Positions 41,901-55,529 of a DNA stretch of 64,000 nucleotides are shown piece after piece. A program made the position numbers and the translations under genes. The notes beneath the pieces were generated by a model. It saw only the letters and a list, made by a program, of their open reading frames with translations. It did not search any database and was not told the origin of the DNA. Each line of letters opens with the position of its first letter. Position 1 is the first letter of the stretch. The stretch is from Solea solea (lineage: Eukaryota > Chordata > Actinopteri > Pleuronectiformes > Soleidae), in assembly GCF_958295425.1 (NCBI RefSeq), contig NC_081136.1:29006077-29070076 (forward strand), in the 5' to 3' direction.

Positions 41901-44900
41901 TCACCAAGTTTGAAGGTGATCGCACAAAAGCTCTAGGAGGAGATAATTGAAATACAAGCTGTCATATTGTCTGCTGTCACCAGGGGGCGCTGTTTTCGAA
42001 ATTTAATATTTTCATATAGACGTCTTTAGGGCCGGACTATCATCAATCCTAGCAAGTTTGGTTCAGATCGGACCAGGATTCACGAAGTTGTAGCAGTTTG
42101 ATTTTTTGTCCCAAAAATCCGACTTTGCGTCGTTGCCATGGCAACACCGTTAAACGATTTGTTGTCATATTGATCACGCATCATCTACCATGTGTTTTGA
42201 CTGTTGTCACCAATTTTCAGTGCGGTACGATTATCTGTGTAAAAGTTATTCCCGAAATTGTAAAAAAACTTTTTTTTTGTGTATTTTCTTTCACCACAAG
42301 GAGGCGCTGTTTTCAAACTTCACCGTTTTTTAATAGACGTCTTCAGCCATGGCCCATCATCAATGGTAGCAAGTTTGGTTCGGATCGGACCTTCCATCGC
42401 AAAGTTATAAGAGTTTTGTTTTTCTGATGCGAAACATCAGAATCATCACGAACTTTGCCGCCCCCTATCTCGTGCGCCGTGCGACATTTGAAAAAACTTT
42501 TGATACCGTGAGCTCCTCAACTGGTCCACAGGGACCTCACCAAGTTTGAAGGTGATCGCACGAAAACTCTAGGAGGAGTTAGTTCAAATACCATTGCTGC
42601 GAATTCGCCAAAATCGCCAAAAAATCGCCAATCAACCCAAGATGGCGGATTTCCTGTTGGGTTTGGATCATGGTCATAATGTAATTTTTTCTTCATCCTG
42701 ACCCACTACACATGTGTACCGAATTTCGTGCATGTGCGATATTTGTGTTGGTCATGGTGAATTTGGACAGGTGGCGCCGCACTTATTGGCCCCTCCCACA
42801 TTCAATTTTCGACGCACATTCCCCGAATCTTTTTCAGACGTAAATTTACACCAGGATTGATGCGGTCACAAAAATTGGTGAGTTTTGGGGTATGGGAAAG
42901 GCCTCAAAAAGGCAATTCATTTGGGGGAATAATAAGAATAATAATAATAATTAAAGCTGCAAGCAGCGTTGTACGGGACCTCGCGGCCGCCACCCTCTAC
43001 CGGCATGTCATGTATAACGTGGGCTCTGGCCGGGTTACTTATCTCGCATGTGAAGTTTAGTGCAGATTGGTCGACGTATGGCAATGTTACGGGTCACTTC
43101 CTGTCTGGGAAGACCTACTTCCTGTATGCAGGTCATGGTTTGCAAACATGTTAAGGGCGGGCCCTTGGTCTCACATATCAAGTTTTGGGCCGATTGGTCA
43201 ATGTTTGGCGGAGTTAAAGGGCACTTCCTGTTTCGGGCGACCTACTTCCTGTGTGCAGGTGGTGTCTTGCAGATGTGTTCAGGGCAGGTCCTTGGTACCA
43301 CGTATCAATTTTGGAGCCGATTGGTCAATGTATGGGCAAATGACAGGGCACTTCCTGTTTCAGGCACCCTACTTCCTGTGTGCAGGTGATGTCTTACAGA
43401 CGTGTTCAGGGCGGGCCCTTGGTACCACGTATCAAGTTTCGGGCTGATTGGTCAATGTTTGGTGAAGTTAAAGGGCACTTCCTGTTTCAGAGGATCTACT
43501 TCCTGTGTGCAGGTGATGTCTTGCATATGTGTTCAGGGCGGGCACATGGTCTCACATATCAAGTTTTGGGTCAATCGGGAAATTTTTGGGCGATTTACAG
43601 GGCACTTCCTGTTTAGCGGCGAAACGCGATAATCAAAATGGCCGACATGGCGTTGGGGTCAAGTTCGCATTCGTAGACGTGTTCAGGGGCGGGGTCTCGA
43701 GTCACGTATGAAGTTTCGTGTGGATAGGCCAAAGTATGGCGAAGTTATAGCACACGTGTTGTTTCGTGGCGAGCCGCCGAAATTCGCCAAAATTCCGATG
43801 GCTGCCGTGGCCACGCCCCTTTGAATCTGCGAAAGTTTTCTATAACTTTAGATCTTGGATGGGTCTGGAACAATTTGACGCGTTTTCCGCGTCGCTACGA
43901 TGAACGCCCTCAGACAAGTTCGTTCAGTTACGAAACTTGTAAAACGCCAAGATGGACGCCAAATCCAAGATGGCCGACTTCCTGTTGAGTCGAGGTCATG
44001 GTGTCAAAAGGATTTTTTGTTCGGCTTATGCCGAACAATCACCCCTCCGAGTTTCGGGAAATTCGGTGAAACTAAATTTTGCCTGCTCCATAGGCAATGA
44101 CCTGTGGGGGCGCTACTGAGCCACTTTGCATTGTTTTTTCGCAATTCCACTATTTTATCGAATTTTTCGGCAGTTCTGGTGTGCGTGCCAATTTTCGTCC
44201 GTTTTCACGCTAGTTCAGGGGGTCAAATTCAAGATCCCGTGGAGAGAAAAATAATAATAATAATTAAAGCTGCAAGCAGCGTTGTACGGGACCTCGCGGC
44301 TGCCACCCTCTACCGGCATGTCATGTATAACGTGGGCTCTGGCCGGGTTACTTATCTCGCATGTGAAGTTTAGTGCAGATTGGTCGACGTATGGCAATGT
44401 TATGGGTCACTTCCTGTCTGGGAAGACCTACTTCCTGTGTGCAGGTCATGGTTTGCAAACATGTTCAGGGCGGGCCCTTGGTCTCACATATCAAGTTTTG
44501 GGCCGATTGGTCAATGTTTGGCGGAGTTAAAGGGCACTTCCTGTTTCGGGCGACCTACTTCCTGTGTGCAGGTGGTGTCTTGCAGATGTGTTCAGGGCAG
44601 GTCCTTGGTACCACATATCAATTTTGGAGCCTATTGGTCAATGTATGGGCAAATGACAGGGCACTTCCTGTTTCAGGCACCCTACTTCCTGTGTGCAGGT
44701 GATGTCTTACAGACGTGTTCAGGGCGGGCCCTTGATACCACGTATCAAGTTTCGGGCCGATTGGTCAATGTTTGGTGAAGTTAAAGGGCACTTCCTTTTT
44801 CAGACGATCTACTTCCTGTGTGCAGGTGATGTCTTGCAGATGTGTTCAGGGCGGGCCCATGGTCTCACATATCAAGTTTGGAGCCAATCGGTCAATTTTT

Positions 44901-47900
44901 GGGCGAGTTACAGGGCACTTCCTGTTTAGCGGCGAAACGCGTTAATCAAAATGGCCGACATGGCGTTGGGGTCAAGTTCGCATTCGTAGACGTGTTCAGG
45001 GGCGGGGTCTCGTGTCACGTATGAAGTTTCGTGCGGATAGGACAAAGTATGTCGAAGTTGTAGCACACGTGTTGTTTCGTGGCGAGACGCCGAAATTCGC
45101 CAAAATTCCGATGGCTGCCGTGGCCACGCCCCTTTGAATCTGCGAAAGTTTTCTATAACTTTTGATCTTGGATGGGTTTGGAACAATTTGACGCGTTTTG
45201 CGCGTTGCTACGATGAACGCCCTCAGACAAGTTCGTTCAGTTACGAAACTTGTAAAACGCCAAGATGGACGCCAAATCCAAGATGGCTGACTTCCTGTTG
45301 AGTCGAGGTCATGGTGTCAAAAGGATTTTTTGTTCAGCTTGCACCGAACAATCGCCCCACCAAGTTTCGGGAAATTCGGTGAAACTAAATTTTGCCTGCT
45401 CCATAGGCAGTGACCTGTGGGGGCGCTACTGAGCCATTTTGCATTGGTTTTTCGCAATTCCACAATTTTATCGAATTTTTCGGCAGTTCTGATGTGCGTG
45501 CCAATTTTCGTCCGTTTTCACGCAGGTTCAGGGGGTCAAATTCAAGATCCCGTGGAGAGAAAGAAAATAATAATAATAATTAAAGCTGCAAGCAGCGTTG
45601 TACGGGACCTCGCGGCCGCCACCCTCTACCGGCATGTCATGTATAACGTGGGCTCTGGCCGGGTTCCTTATCTCGCATGTGAAGTTTAGTGCAGATTGGT
45701 TGACGTATGGCAATGTTACGGGTCACTTCCTGTCTGGGAGACCTACTTCCTGTGTGCAGATCATGGTTTGCAAACATGTTCAGGGCAGGCCCTTGGTCTC
45801 ACATATCAAGTTTTGGGCCGATTGGTCAATGTTTGGCGGAATTAAAGGGCACTTCCTGTTTCGGGTGACCTACTTCCTGTGTGCAGCTGATGTCTTGCAG
45901 ACGTGTTCAGGGCAGGCTCTTCGTCTCACATATCAAGTTTCGAGCGGATTGGTCAATGTTTGGCGACGTTAAAGGGCACTTCCTGTTTCAGAGGATCTAC
46001 TTCCTGTGTGCAGGTGATGTCTTGCAGACGTGTTCAGGGCGTGCCCTTGGTCTCACATATCAAGTTTTGGGCTGATTGGTCAATGTTTGGCGACGTTAAA
46101 GGGCACTTCCTGTTTCAGACGATCTACTTCCTGTGTGCAGGTGATGTCTTGCAGACGTGTTCAGGGCGGGCCCTTGATACCACGTATCAAGTTTCGGGCC
46201 GATTGGTCAATGTTTGGTGAAGTTAAAGGGCACTTCCTGTTTCAGACGATCTACTTCCTGTGTGCAGGTGATGTCTTGCAGATGTGTTCAGGGCGGGCCC
46301 ATGGTCTCACATATCAAGTTTGGAGCCAATCGGTCAATTTTTGGGCGAGTTACAGGGCACTTCCTGTTTAGCGGCGAAACGCGTAAATCAAAATGGCCGA
46401 CATGGCGTTGGGGTCAAGTTCGCATTCGTAGACGTGTTCAGGGGCGGGGTCTCGTGTCACGTATGAAGTTTCGTGCGGATAGGACAAAGTATGGCGAAGT
46501 TATAGCACACGTGTTGTTTCGTGGCGAGACGCCGAAATTCGCCAAAATTCCGATGGCTGCCGTGGCCACGCCCCTTTGAATCTGCGAACGTTTTCTATAA
46601 CTTTTGATCTTGGATGGGTTTGGAACAATTTGACGCGTTTTGCGCGTTGCTACGATGAACGCCCTCAGACAAGTTCGTTCAGTTACGAAACTTGTAAAAC
46701 GCCAAGATGGACGCCAAATCCAAGATGGCCGACTTCCTGTTGAGTCGAGGTCATGGTGTCAAAAGGATTTTTTGTTCGGCTTATGCCGAACAATCACCCC
46801 TCCGAGTTTCGGGAAATTTGGTGAAACTAAATTTTGCCTGCTCCATAGGCAGTGACCTGTGGGGGCGCTACTGAGCCATTTTGCATTGTTTTTTCGCAAT
46901 TCCACAATTTTATCGAATTTTTCGGCAGTTCTGATGTGCGTGCCAATTTTCGTCCGTTTTCACGCTGGTTCAGGGGGTCAAATTCGAGATTCCCCGCGGA
47001 GAAAAATAATAATAATAATTAAAGCTGCAAGCAGCGTTGTACGGGACCTCGCGGCCGCCACCCTCTACCGGCATGTCATGTATAACGTGGGCTCTGGCCG
47101 GGTTACTTATCTCGCATGTGAAGTTTAGTGCAGATTGGTCGACGTATGGCAATGTTACGGGTCACTTCCTGTCTGGAAAAGACCTACTTCCTGTGTGCAG
47201 GTCATGGTTTGCAAACATGTTCAGGGCGGGCCCTTGGTCTCACATATCAAGTTTTGGGCCGATTGGTCAATGTTTGGCGGAATTAAAGGGCACTTCCTGT
47301 TTCGGCTGACCTACTTCCTGTGTGCAGCTGATGTCTTGCAGACGTGTTCAGGGCAGGCTCTTCGTCTCACATATCAAGTTTCGAGCGGATTGGTCAATGT
47401 TTGGCGACGTTAAAGGGCACTTCCTGTTTCAGAGGATCTACTTCCTGTGTGCAGGTGATGTCTTGCAGACGTGTTCAGGGCGTGCCCTTGGTCTCACATA
47501 TCAAGTTTTGGGCTGATTGGTCAATGTTTGGCGACGTTAAAGGGCACTTCCTGTTTCGGGCGACCTACTTCCTGTGTGCAGGTGGTGTCTTGCAGATGTG
47601 TTCAGGGCAGGTCCTTGGTACCACGTATCAATTTTGGAGGCGATTGGTCAATGTATGGGCAAATGACAGGGCACTTCCTGTTTCAGGCACCCTACTTCCT
47701 GTGTGCAGGTGATGTCTTGCAGACGTGTTCAGGGCGGGCCCTTGATACCACGTATCAAGTTTCGGGCCGATTGGTCAATGTTTGGTGAAGTTAAAGGGCA
47801 CTTCCTGTTTCAGACGATCTACTTCCTGTGTGCAGGTGATGTCTTGCAGATATGTTCAGGGCGGGCCCATGGTCTCACATATCAAGTTTGGAGCCAATCG

Positions 47901-50900
47901 GTCAATTTTTGGGCGAGTTACAGGGCACTTCCTGTTTAGCGGCGAAACGCGTAAATCAAAATGGCCGACATGGCGTTGGGGTCAAGTTCGCATTCGTAGA
48001 CGTGTTCAGGGGCGGGGTCTCGTGTCACGTATGAAGTTTCGTGTGGATAGGCCAAAGTATGGCAAAGTTATAGCACACGTGTGGTTTCGTGGCGAGCCGC
48101 CGAAATTCGCCAAAATTCCGATGGCTGCCGTGGCCACGCCCCTTTGAATCTGCGAAAGTTTTCTATAACTTTTGATCTTGGATGGGTCTGGAACAATATG
48201 ACGCGTTTTCCGCATTGCTACGATGAACGCCCTCAGACAAGTTCGTTCAGTTACGAAACTTGTAAAACGCCAAGATGGACGCCAAATCCAAGATGGCCGA
48301 CTTCCTGTTGAGTCGAGGTCATGGTGTCAAAAGGATTTTTTGTTCGGCTTATGCCGAACAATCACCCCTCCGAGTTTCGGGAAATTCGGTGAAACTAAAT
48401 TTTGCCTGCTCCATAGGCAGTGACCTGTGGGGGCGCTACTGAGCCACTTTGCATTCTTTTTTCGCAATTCCACTATTTTATCGAATTTTTCGGCAGTTCT
48501 GGTGTGCGTGCCAATTTTCGTCCGTTTTCACGCTGGTTCAGGGGGTCAAATTCAAGATCCCGTGGAGAGAAAAATAATAATAATAATAATAATAATAATT
48601 CCTAGAATAACAATATGTCCTCGCCCACTGCGTGGGCTCGGACCCTACGCGCACTGTGTGCTTGCCCGGTCCTCGGTCCTTGCACACTACTGTGTTAGTG
48701 CTCTGTCCTAGGTCCTTGCACACTGCTTTGTTAGTGCTCGGTCCATGTTGCTAGAATTACAATAGGTCCTCGCACACTGTGTGAGTGCTCGGTCCCTAAT
48801 AATAATAATTCCTAGAATAACAATATGTCCTCGCCCACTGCGTGGGCTCGGACCCTCCGCGCACTGTGTGAGTGCTTGGTCCTCGGTCCTTGCACACTAC
48901 TGTGTTAGTGCTCGGTCCTAGGTCCTTGCACACTGCTTTGTTAGTGCTCGGTCCATGTTGCTAGAATTACAATAGGTCCTCGCACACTGTGTGAGTGCTC
49001 GGTCCCTAATAATTCCTAGAATAACAATATGTCCTCGCCCACTGCGTGGGCTCGGACCCTCCGCGCACTGTGTGAGTGCTCGGTCCTCGGTCCTTGCACA
49101 CTACTGTGTTTGTGCACAGTCCTAGGTCCTTGCACACTGCTGTGTGAGTGCGCGGTTTATGTTGCTCGAATTACAATAGGTCCTCGCACACTGTGTGAGT
49201 GCTCGGTCCCTAATAATAATAATAATAATAATCCTTCCAGTTTCAATAGGGTTCTTGCAACCTTGTTGCTCGAACCCTAATAATAATCCTTCCAGTTTCA
49301 ATAGGGTTCTTGCAACCTTGTTGCTCGAACCCTAATTAGAGTTCTAATTTCACATATATATGTGAGGATGATGAGAGACTAAATGTCAAGAGCTCAATAT
49401 TTTCTCAGGTACTTGGTATAAAAAGTTTGAGAACCACTGATTTAAACTCTAAATCTCATCAGTTAATATCATTAAACCAGCCCCTCCATCTGAATATATT
49501 GCAGTAACTTTAGAACTGCCACTTAACCTTTATGGACTAGATTGAAAATGCAGTTGTTTCTTTCTTTCTTTTAAGTCAAGAAATTTTAAAGATCCAATTC
49601 AATAAATTTAATGAATATAAAGTGAGAATTATCACGATCACAATTACCATAATGCATTTTCTTGTTAATGGAATAACCCAAGTTTTACATGTATCAGGTT
49701 AAGTTTTAAATTGCCCAACTGTCAATAAGTTAGTCAACGTTAAATTATCCTTTCATTCATTATGACAATGTCATTGGTAAATAAGTCTAGCCTTAGCTTC
49801 TGATATGGTTGGCGCTATTATTTGTTATGTTATTAATTTATTTATTTTTATCTTTATGCTCATTTTCCATAACATCTAACATTTTATGGGCAACAAACGT
49901 ATTTTAGACATGACCACATATCACGCTGTCATGTGTGTTTTATGAGTCAAATCTTGAGCGTCTTGCTCTGCTCTGAGACGTGAAGGTTTATGTTCAGTGG
50001 GACGAAGAAGAAGGCTTTTTCATTCCGGGGTCATTCAGTCCAGATGCTTTTGTCCAGGAACAACACGTGCCACTGTCTTTTTCCATTCAGCAACACATTG
50101 TATGGTTTTAAGGAGAATTGGAGCATATTCACGTCATTGTGGGAGGAGAGATGGGTGTGGGGGGGTGGCTGGGGTTGGCTGAAAGCTTTTTTATCAGATC
50201 CATAATGAGTTGAGTTTCTGTTTAACCTCAAATCTGAGTGGATCATTCATGTTTGTGAAGTGACCGGAGCAGCAGGCGTGTGTTGTGTTGTCCCAGTGGC
50301 ATGTGTTGGCTGGAGTGGGTTGGTGGTGGTTTGATGTTGTGCCCGGTGTTTGCACACTGTTGTGGTGCAGAGTGTAGCTGTGCCATGTTTTGGTGAGAGA
50401 GAGAGAGATCCAAGTACGTTATTTATTTATACTTATATTCTTGCATGTAATTCAGTCTTAGTCTTTTTCAAATGTCCTTAGGGCTCAAACAATTACTTGA
50501 TTAATCGATTCAACTATTTTGATGAATTGTTTTTTTCATTATTAAAACTAGATTTGTGATCATTTCAGCTTCTTCAATGTGAACATATATATATATATAT
50601 CACAAAGAGATCCTTAAAACTGAATCATTTTGGTTTTTGGACAAATCGAGACATTTGGGAATGTCGTCATATCCAGGTTTGAAATGTTTATGGACCAAAC
50701 AGTGACTCGATTCATTGAGAAAATACTCGACATTAATCGATTATCAAAATAATCGCTTGTTGCAACTCTAGTCCTTATTAGATTTAGCAATGTTTGCACA
50801 TGCAACAATTAGTGATAGTGAATTTGACCACTGCATTTAACCCATCCTTATTACACAGCAGCACACTGCGCCCAGGGAGCAATAGGGTATTGGGTCTGGG

Positions 50901-53900
50901 GATTGAACCATTGACGACCGGTTACGAGCCCAATTCCCTTCCTCTTGGCCATGGACTGCCTGTTAGACTTTGTCATATTTAGCCATTCACGTACCGTTTT
51001 TGTTCGTCAGGTTTTAGTCAACAAAGTCTCGTCATTTTAGTCTAGTTTTAGTCAAAAGAGAACTCAAGGTCGTCAATTTTAGTCTTTTCTTACTAACAAA
51101 AACATTAAAGTATTTCTGGGATTATTTCTGATTATCATTTCAGTCAAATAGTTTTTCACACGTCTCAAATTTTGATTAAATTCTGGATAGTTACCTCAAT
51201 GCAACTCAATGATAAAAGTGTCTGGTTTGCTGATTTAAGAGACACATTTACACGTGATCTGACTTTAGTATTTTATTTTGAACAAACACAATTGAAAACT
51301 GGCGACGTGTCCAGGGTGTACCCTGCCTTTCACCCTATGTCAGCTTGGATTGGCACCAGCATCCCGACCCCCGCAACCGATGAAGCGCTTGAAGATAAAG
51401 GAATGAATGAATGAATGAATGAATGAATTTCAAAGTAGTATTCTTGTAGTTTCATACTGCAGCAACGGCACGTACCGGAAATAAAGCTGCTGCGGCACAT
51501 GATGAACTCAGAATTCAGAATATTTTGAAGGCGTAACAGCTCGACATCTGTCTCTTTATTAATGCGTGTTAATAAATTTAAGGACACTGGCGCCGTCTCG
51601 TCATTGTCTCTTATTAGTCATGAAATAAAATGAGTTTGTTTATGAATATATTTCAGCTCCTCTCCTCTCGTAAAATCCCTGTGCCACCAACAGGTGCACG
51701 TTGAAAGTGAACGTGGTGATGATTAGAGGAGTGACTGAGAGGCTTTCTGTGCTGTGGAGGATTTAAAAACACTTTTGATAAGATCAGTCACTCCAGTGTC
51801 CCCCGGAGACTCTGGGGCTCTTTATTAAACCTCTGAACGACGAGGCAACGTGTTCCAATAATAACCAATTGTTAAGTGTCAGTTTAGATAATCGGCTAAT
51901 TGCGTCATGTCATTCGTTAGCGCTGGACAATTATTCCTTTTCAAATCGAAGTCGCACTTGTGAAACACGACACATTTAGTAAATGAGGTTGCAAAGGTTG
52001 CAATTAATTAATTAAGTGTGTTTGTGATTGTTCCACGGGCCGTGTCAATTAAAAATGGGATGCAGGGAACCATTTGTATCCTTAAGTCACTTTAATTGTG
52101 TAATGTATTCATTTGAAAATATGTCGATATGACTCATATTTTACAACGTTAGGCTAAATAGGCCGCTACCTTCTGGACTTTTTTTTACATTTATTTACTG
52201 CATTTTGCTCAATGAAGAAAATGTATATCGACATCTGAGTAGCCAAAATATTATGTTTATTTCACTTACAGAAGAGATTAAGTGACGTATACACTGTATA
52301 TCGGCATTGGTTATTGACCCAAGCACTCCCGATTTATAATATCAAATATCGGCAAAAAATCCCTAATATACAGCACAACTGTGTTTTTGTTGACAACAGT
52401 TTCTTGTCCAGTCATAGCTATAGTCGGTTATAAAAATGACGCAGCACCTGGTCACAAAGTATCCGCGTCTTTCTCCACTCCAGAATTGTCTGTAATCTTC
52501 TTGAATTATCTGCACTCGTCACTCCCAAGTGGTTTTTCATTTCCTGGTTTACCAGCGCGGTAATGACATCAAGTCACATCACTTTGGCTCGGTGTCATCC
52601 ACAAACAGGCGGGCTGACGTCCCGGCTGGTTTTGGCTGGTGCTGACTTTGTAGCAGCGGGTATTTATAGGGCGACGACAGCGACGCGTGACGTCTCGCTG
52701 GCAGTTATTTAAACCAGTCGAGCTGAGTCAGAGCACATCCTTATTTACAGAGGAGGGCTGCGTCTTTCAACAGGGTGCAACACATCTAACGCTCCGTAGC
52801 CTGCAGCTAGTCAGAGATATTCTTTAACGCTCATTAACAGGAGATGAATTATAATCATCCCTTTGGGGGGGGGGGGGGGGGGGGATTTCATCAGTTCACA
52901 TCTGAAAAAGATAAAGGGATAAAAACCCGGACTGATGATACTATTTAAGGCTGCAACAATTAATCAATTACTAATGATAAACTTACAAGAGAATGTGATC
53001 TTTTTAGCAACTTAGATGAAATTATGACAGAGGAATCAGGAAAATTAGACAATGGTATATTGAATTTGTCTACCTCAATTTACAGATCTGGGAGATTTAC
53101 ACTTCAAGACTCTTTAAATTTTCACTTTCTACATTAAAAATAAATGGGACAGAGAGGGAGGTTTGGTTATGTCTGAAGAGAAGTGGCAGCACGTTTGTGA
53201 GTTACAATGGAAAACGGCGTCTACACATAGTTGGAGAGAATTTGGGTGGAAAAATGTAAGATTTATTTTATTAATCCCGCTCAGAAGAGACATCAAAGGG
53301 AATGTGTGGTTCAGATGTTGCCAGCCGTTTGAAACTCCCCTCTCACTGGAATGACATTCATGACTGTTTGGAATCTACATTTAAAAATGACTCTGCCAAT
53401 GTATTAGGGCACCATAGTACTGCATGTGTATTATTCTACAGCAGATATACATTTTTAATGAGACTGTTACCTATAGGAGGTGGTTACAAACAAAAATTAT
53501 GAATGGAATCTACATTATATAGAGACAAACATTCTTTTTAAAACTAGATTCAGTGAAGTTTTAGTATTGGTGGGCAAAATGGGTTAGATACATATACATT
53601 TACTTACTTTGACAGGTCTATTTTTATGACTTTTACCAGTTGAAATGCATAGAATTCCATGACTGAGGAGATCGCAATGGAAAAATGTGGTAATGTGACA
53701 TCTTCTCTTCAGATGTTCTTATTTTGGTCATTTTAATGTGAATTGGGGGGGGGGGGCAACAGATGGGAGGAAAGTTTTGGTTTTTGTCACATATATAGAC
53801 ATGTATAGAATATATGTGATATGAAAGTATGTGACTTGGTTTAACAGTTGATGAATAAGGCCTGTTTTTCATTGAATATGCAACGAAATGTGCGTTTTTT

Positions 53901-55493
53901 TTCGCGGCAGTGAGCGTGTGAGTGTGTCGATTATGATGCGTAGTCTGTCTCATGGGCACATGGGCTAATTACAAGCTGATGCTGAAGTCGGAGCGGAGAG
54001 TGAGTGAGGGAGCAAGACTTTCACCAGCTAATCTGCTCACAAACATGGGGTTCAGGTTGACTCTCTTCCTCACCGTGATGCTACGTTAATGCCATTTATC
54101 TAGTTCATGGCTTCATGGTGCAGCAGAATTCAGGATAGCAGAGCCGAGAACTGAACCCACAACCTTCGCTCTACCACTGAGCTACTGTACCGTCGCCCCA
54201 GTATTAACACTTGTAAGTAGGCGTTGGACGATATAAAAACTTCCTGCCACAATCATCCTGACCAAGATAATTGTGATTCCCGATATTATTTCCATAGTTG
54301 GAAGAAAAAACGTATTTAGGTTTTTAACCCTTAGTGGTCACGCGGCAAGGATCTGTGCCGCAGGTGCACCCTCGGTAAAATACTGTGGGATTAATACGCA
54401 ACTTCTTATATGGATATCCTGGGGGTGTGTCGTTTTTGTCAGATTTGTCTATAGGTTGCACTGGAAAAAAAAGGGTATAAGACACTCTATAGTGCACATT
54501 CCTATAGCCTCTGTTTATACATTTTAATATAGTAATGAAAAAAAGCAACCTAAATACTCATGTTCTCAGGGTTAAACATAAAGCGCCTTCTGTCTGCACT
54601 TGTGGTGGTCAGATACATATTTTTTAGTGAAAATAATCATAGTAAGGAGATCATAGTAAGTCACGAGGAAAGCTGCAGCTCCCCGTTGTGGCACATTAAT
54701 AAATAAATCTATCTATATGGGTGAGTTAGACAGGATTTAAGTCCCTCACATGAAATATTGATGTTTTTCTCCATTTGAGATGATCACAATAATAGAAATT
54801 CTCCACCATTCACTTATTGTTGCTGCTTCTTATCACGATGAGCGATAATATATTGTCCCAGGTTTTAATAAAAGCCTAGTAAATACATTTATTATAGTTT
54901 TTGTAAGTGTTTGTAAGGGTGCTAAGAAATTAAAATAGCGTTAATCAAGATTTTGATTACTTTCCTTTCCTATAGTCTTGTTAATGTCAACACACCTCTT
55001 ATTCGTTTTTATAAACTGGCTATGAACATTAAGAAGTGTCTTCCAAAAGACAATTGTTCGGGTTAATTACTTGTACTAATGTGTTTAAAATGTTAACAAG
55101 CTTCTAACAACGGCATATGAGAGTCTTAAAAGCCTTAGTGAATGCATTAATTTAGCATTTTTAATAAGCACTTATTAGAGCAGCACTGTAGAGTTGTGTT
55201 TCCCCAGACAGCGCCTGAAACTGTGAGTGAATAAGAGGATCCGAATCTATGCTGCCTGGAGATCCAGCAGCCAATCAAAACTCAAAACACTCACAATCAG
55301 GCAAAACTGTGAGTGAGCCTGAAGCGTGTGGGTTTGTGTGTGTTTGTGTGGGGGATGTGTTGTAGGTGTTAACACAAAGTGAATATGGTTGAATGTCTGT
55401 TTGTATGTGGGTGTCGGGACATCTGTGATTGGCTGAGCTCACTCTTATCACTTCACTGTACGCTCATGGTAATGTGTGTGTCTGTGTGTGTGT

Positions 55494-55529
<36 letters not shown>

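Noticed and set aside
42953..48600. Overlapping ORFs of 60-132 residues in the second-family units
   Set aside because: They only mirror the 127-bp period, overlap in several frames and have no start or splice context.
54141..54199. Functional tRNA gene on the minus strand
   Set aside because: A and B boxes are present but the acceptor stem and full cloverleaf are not; it fits a SINE head.
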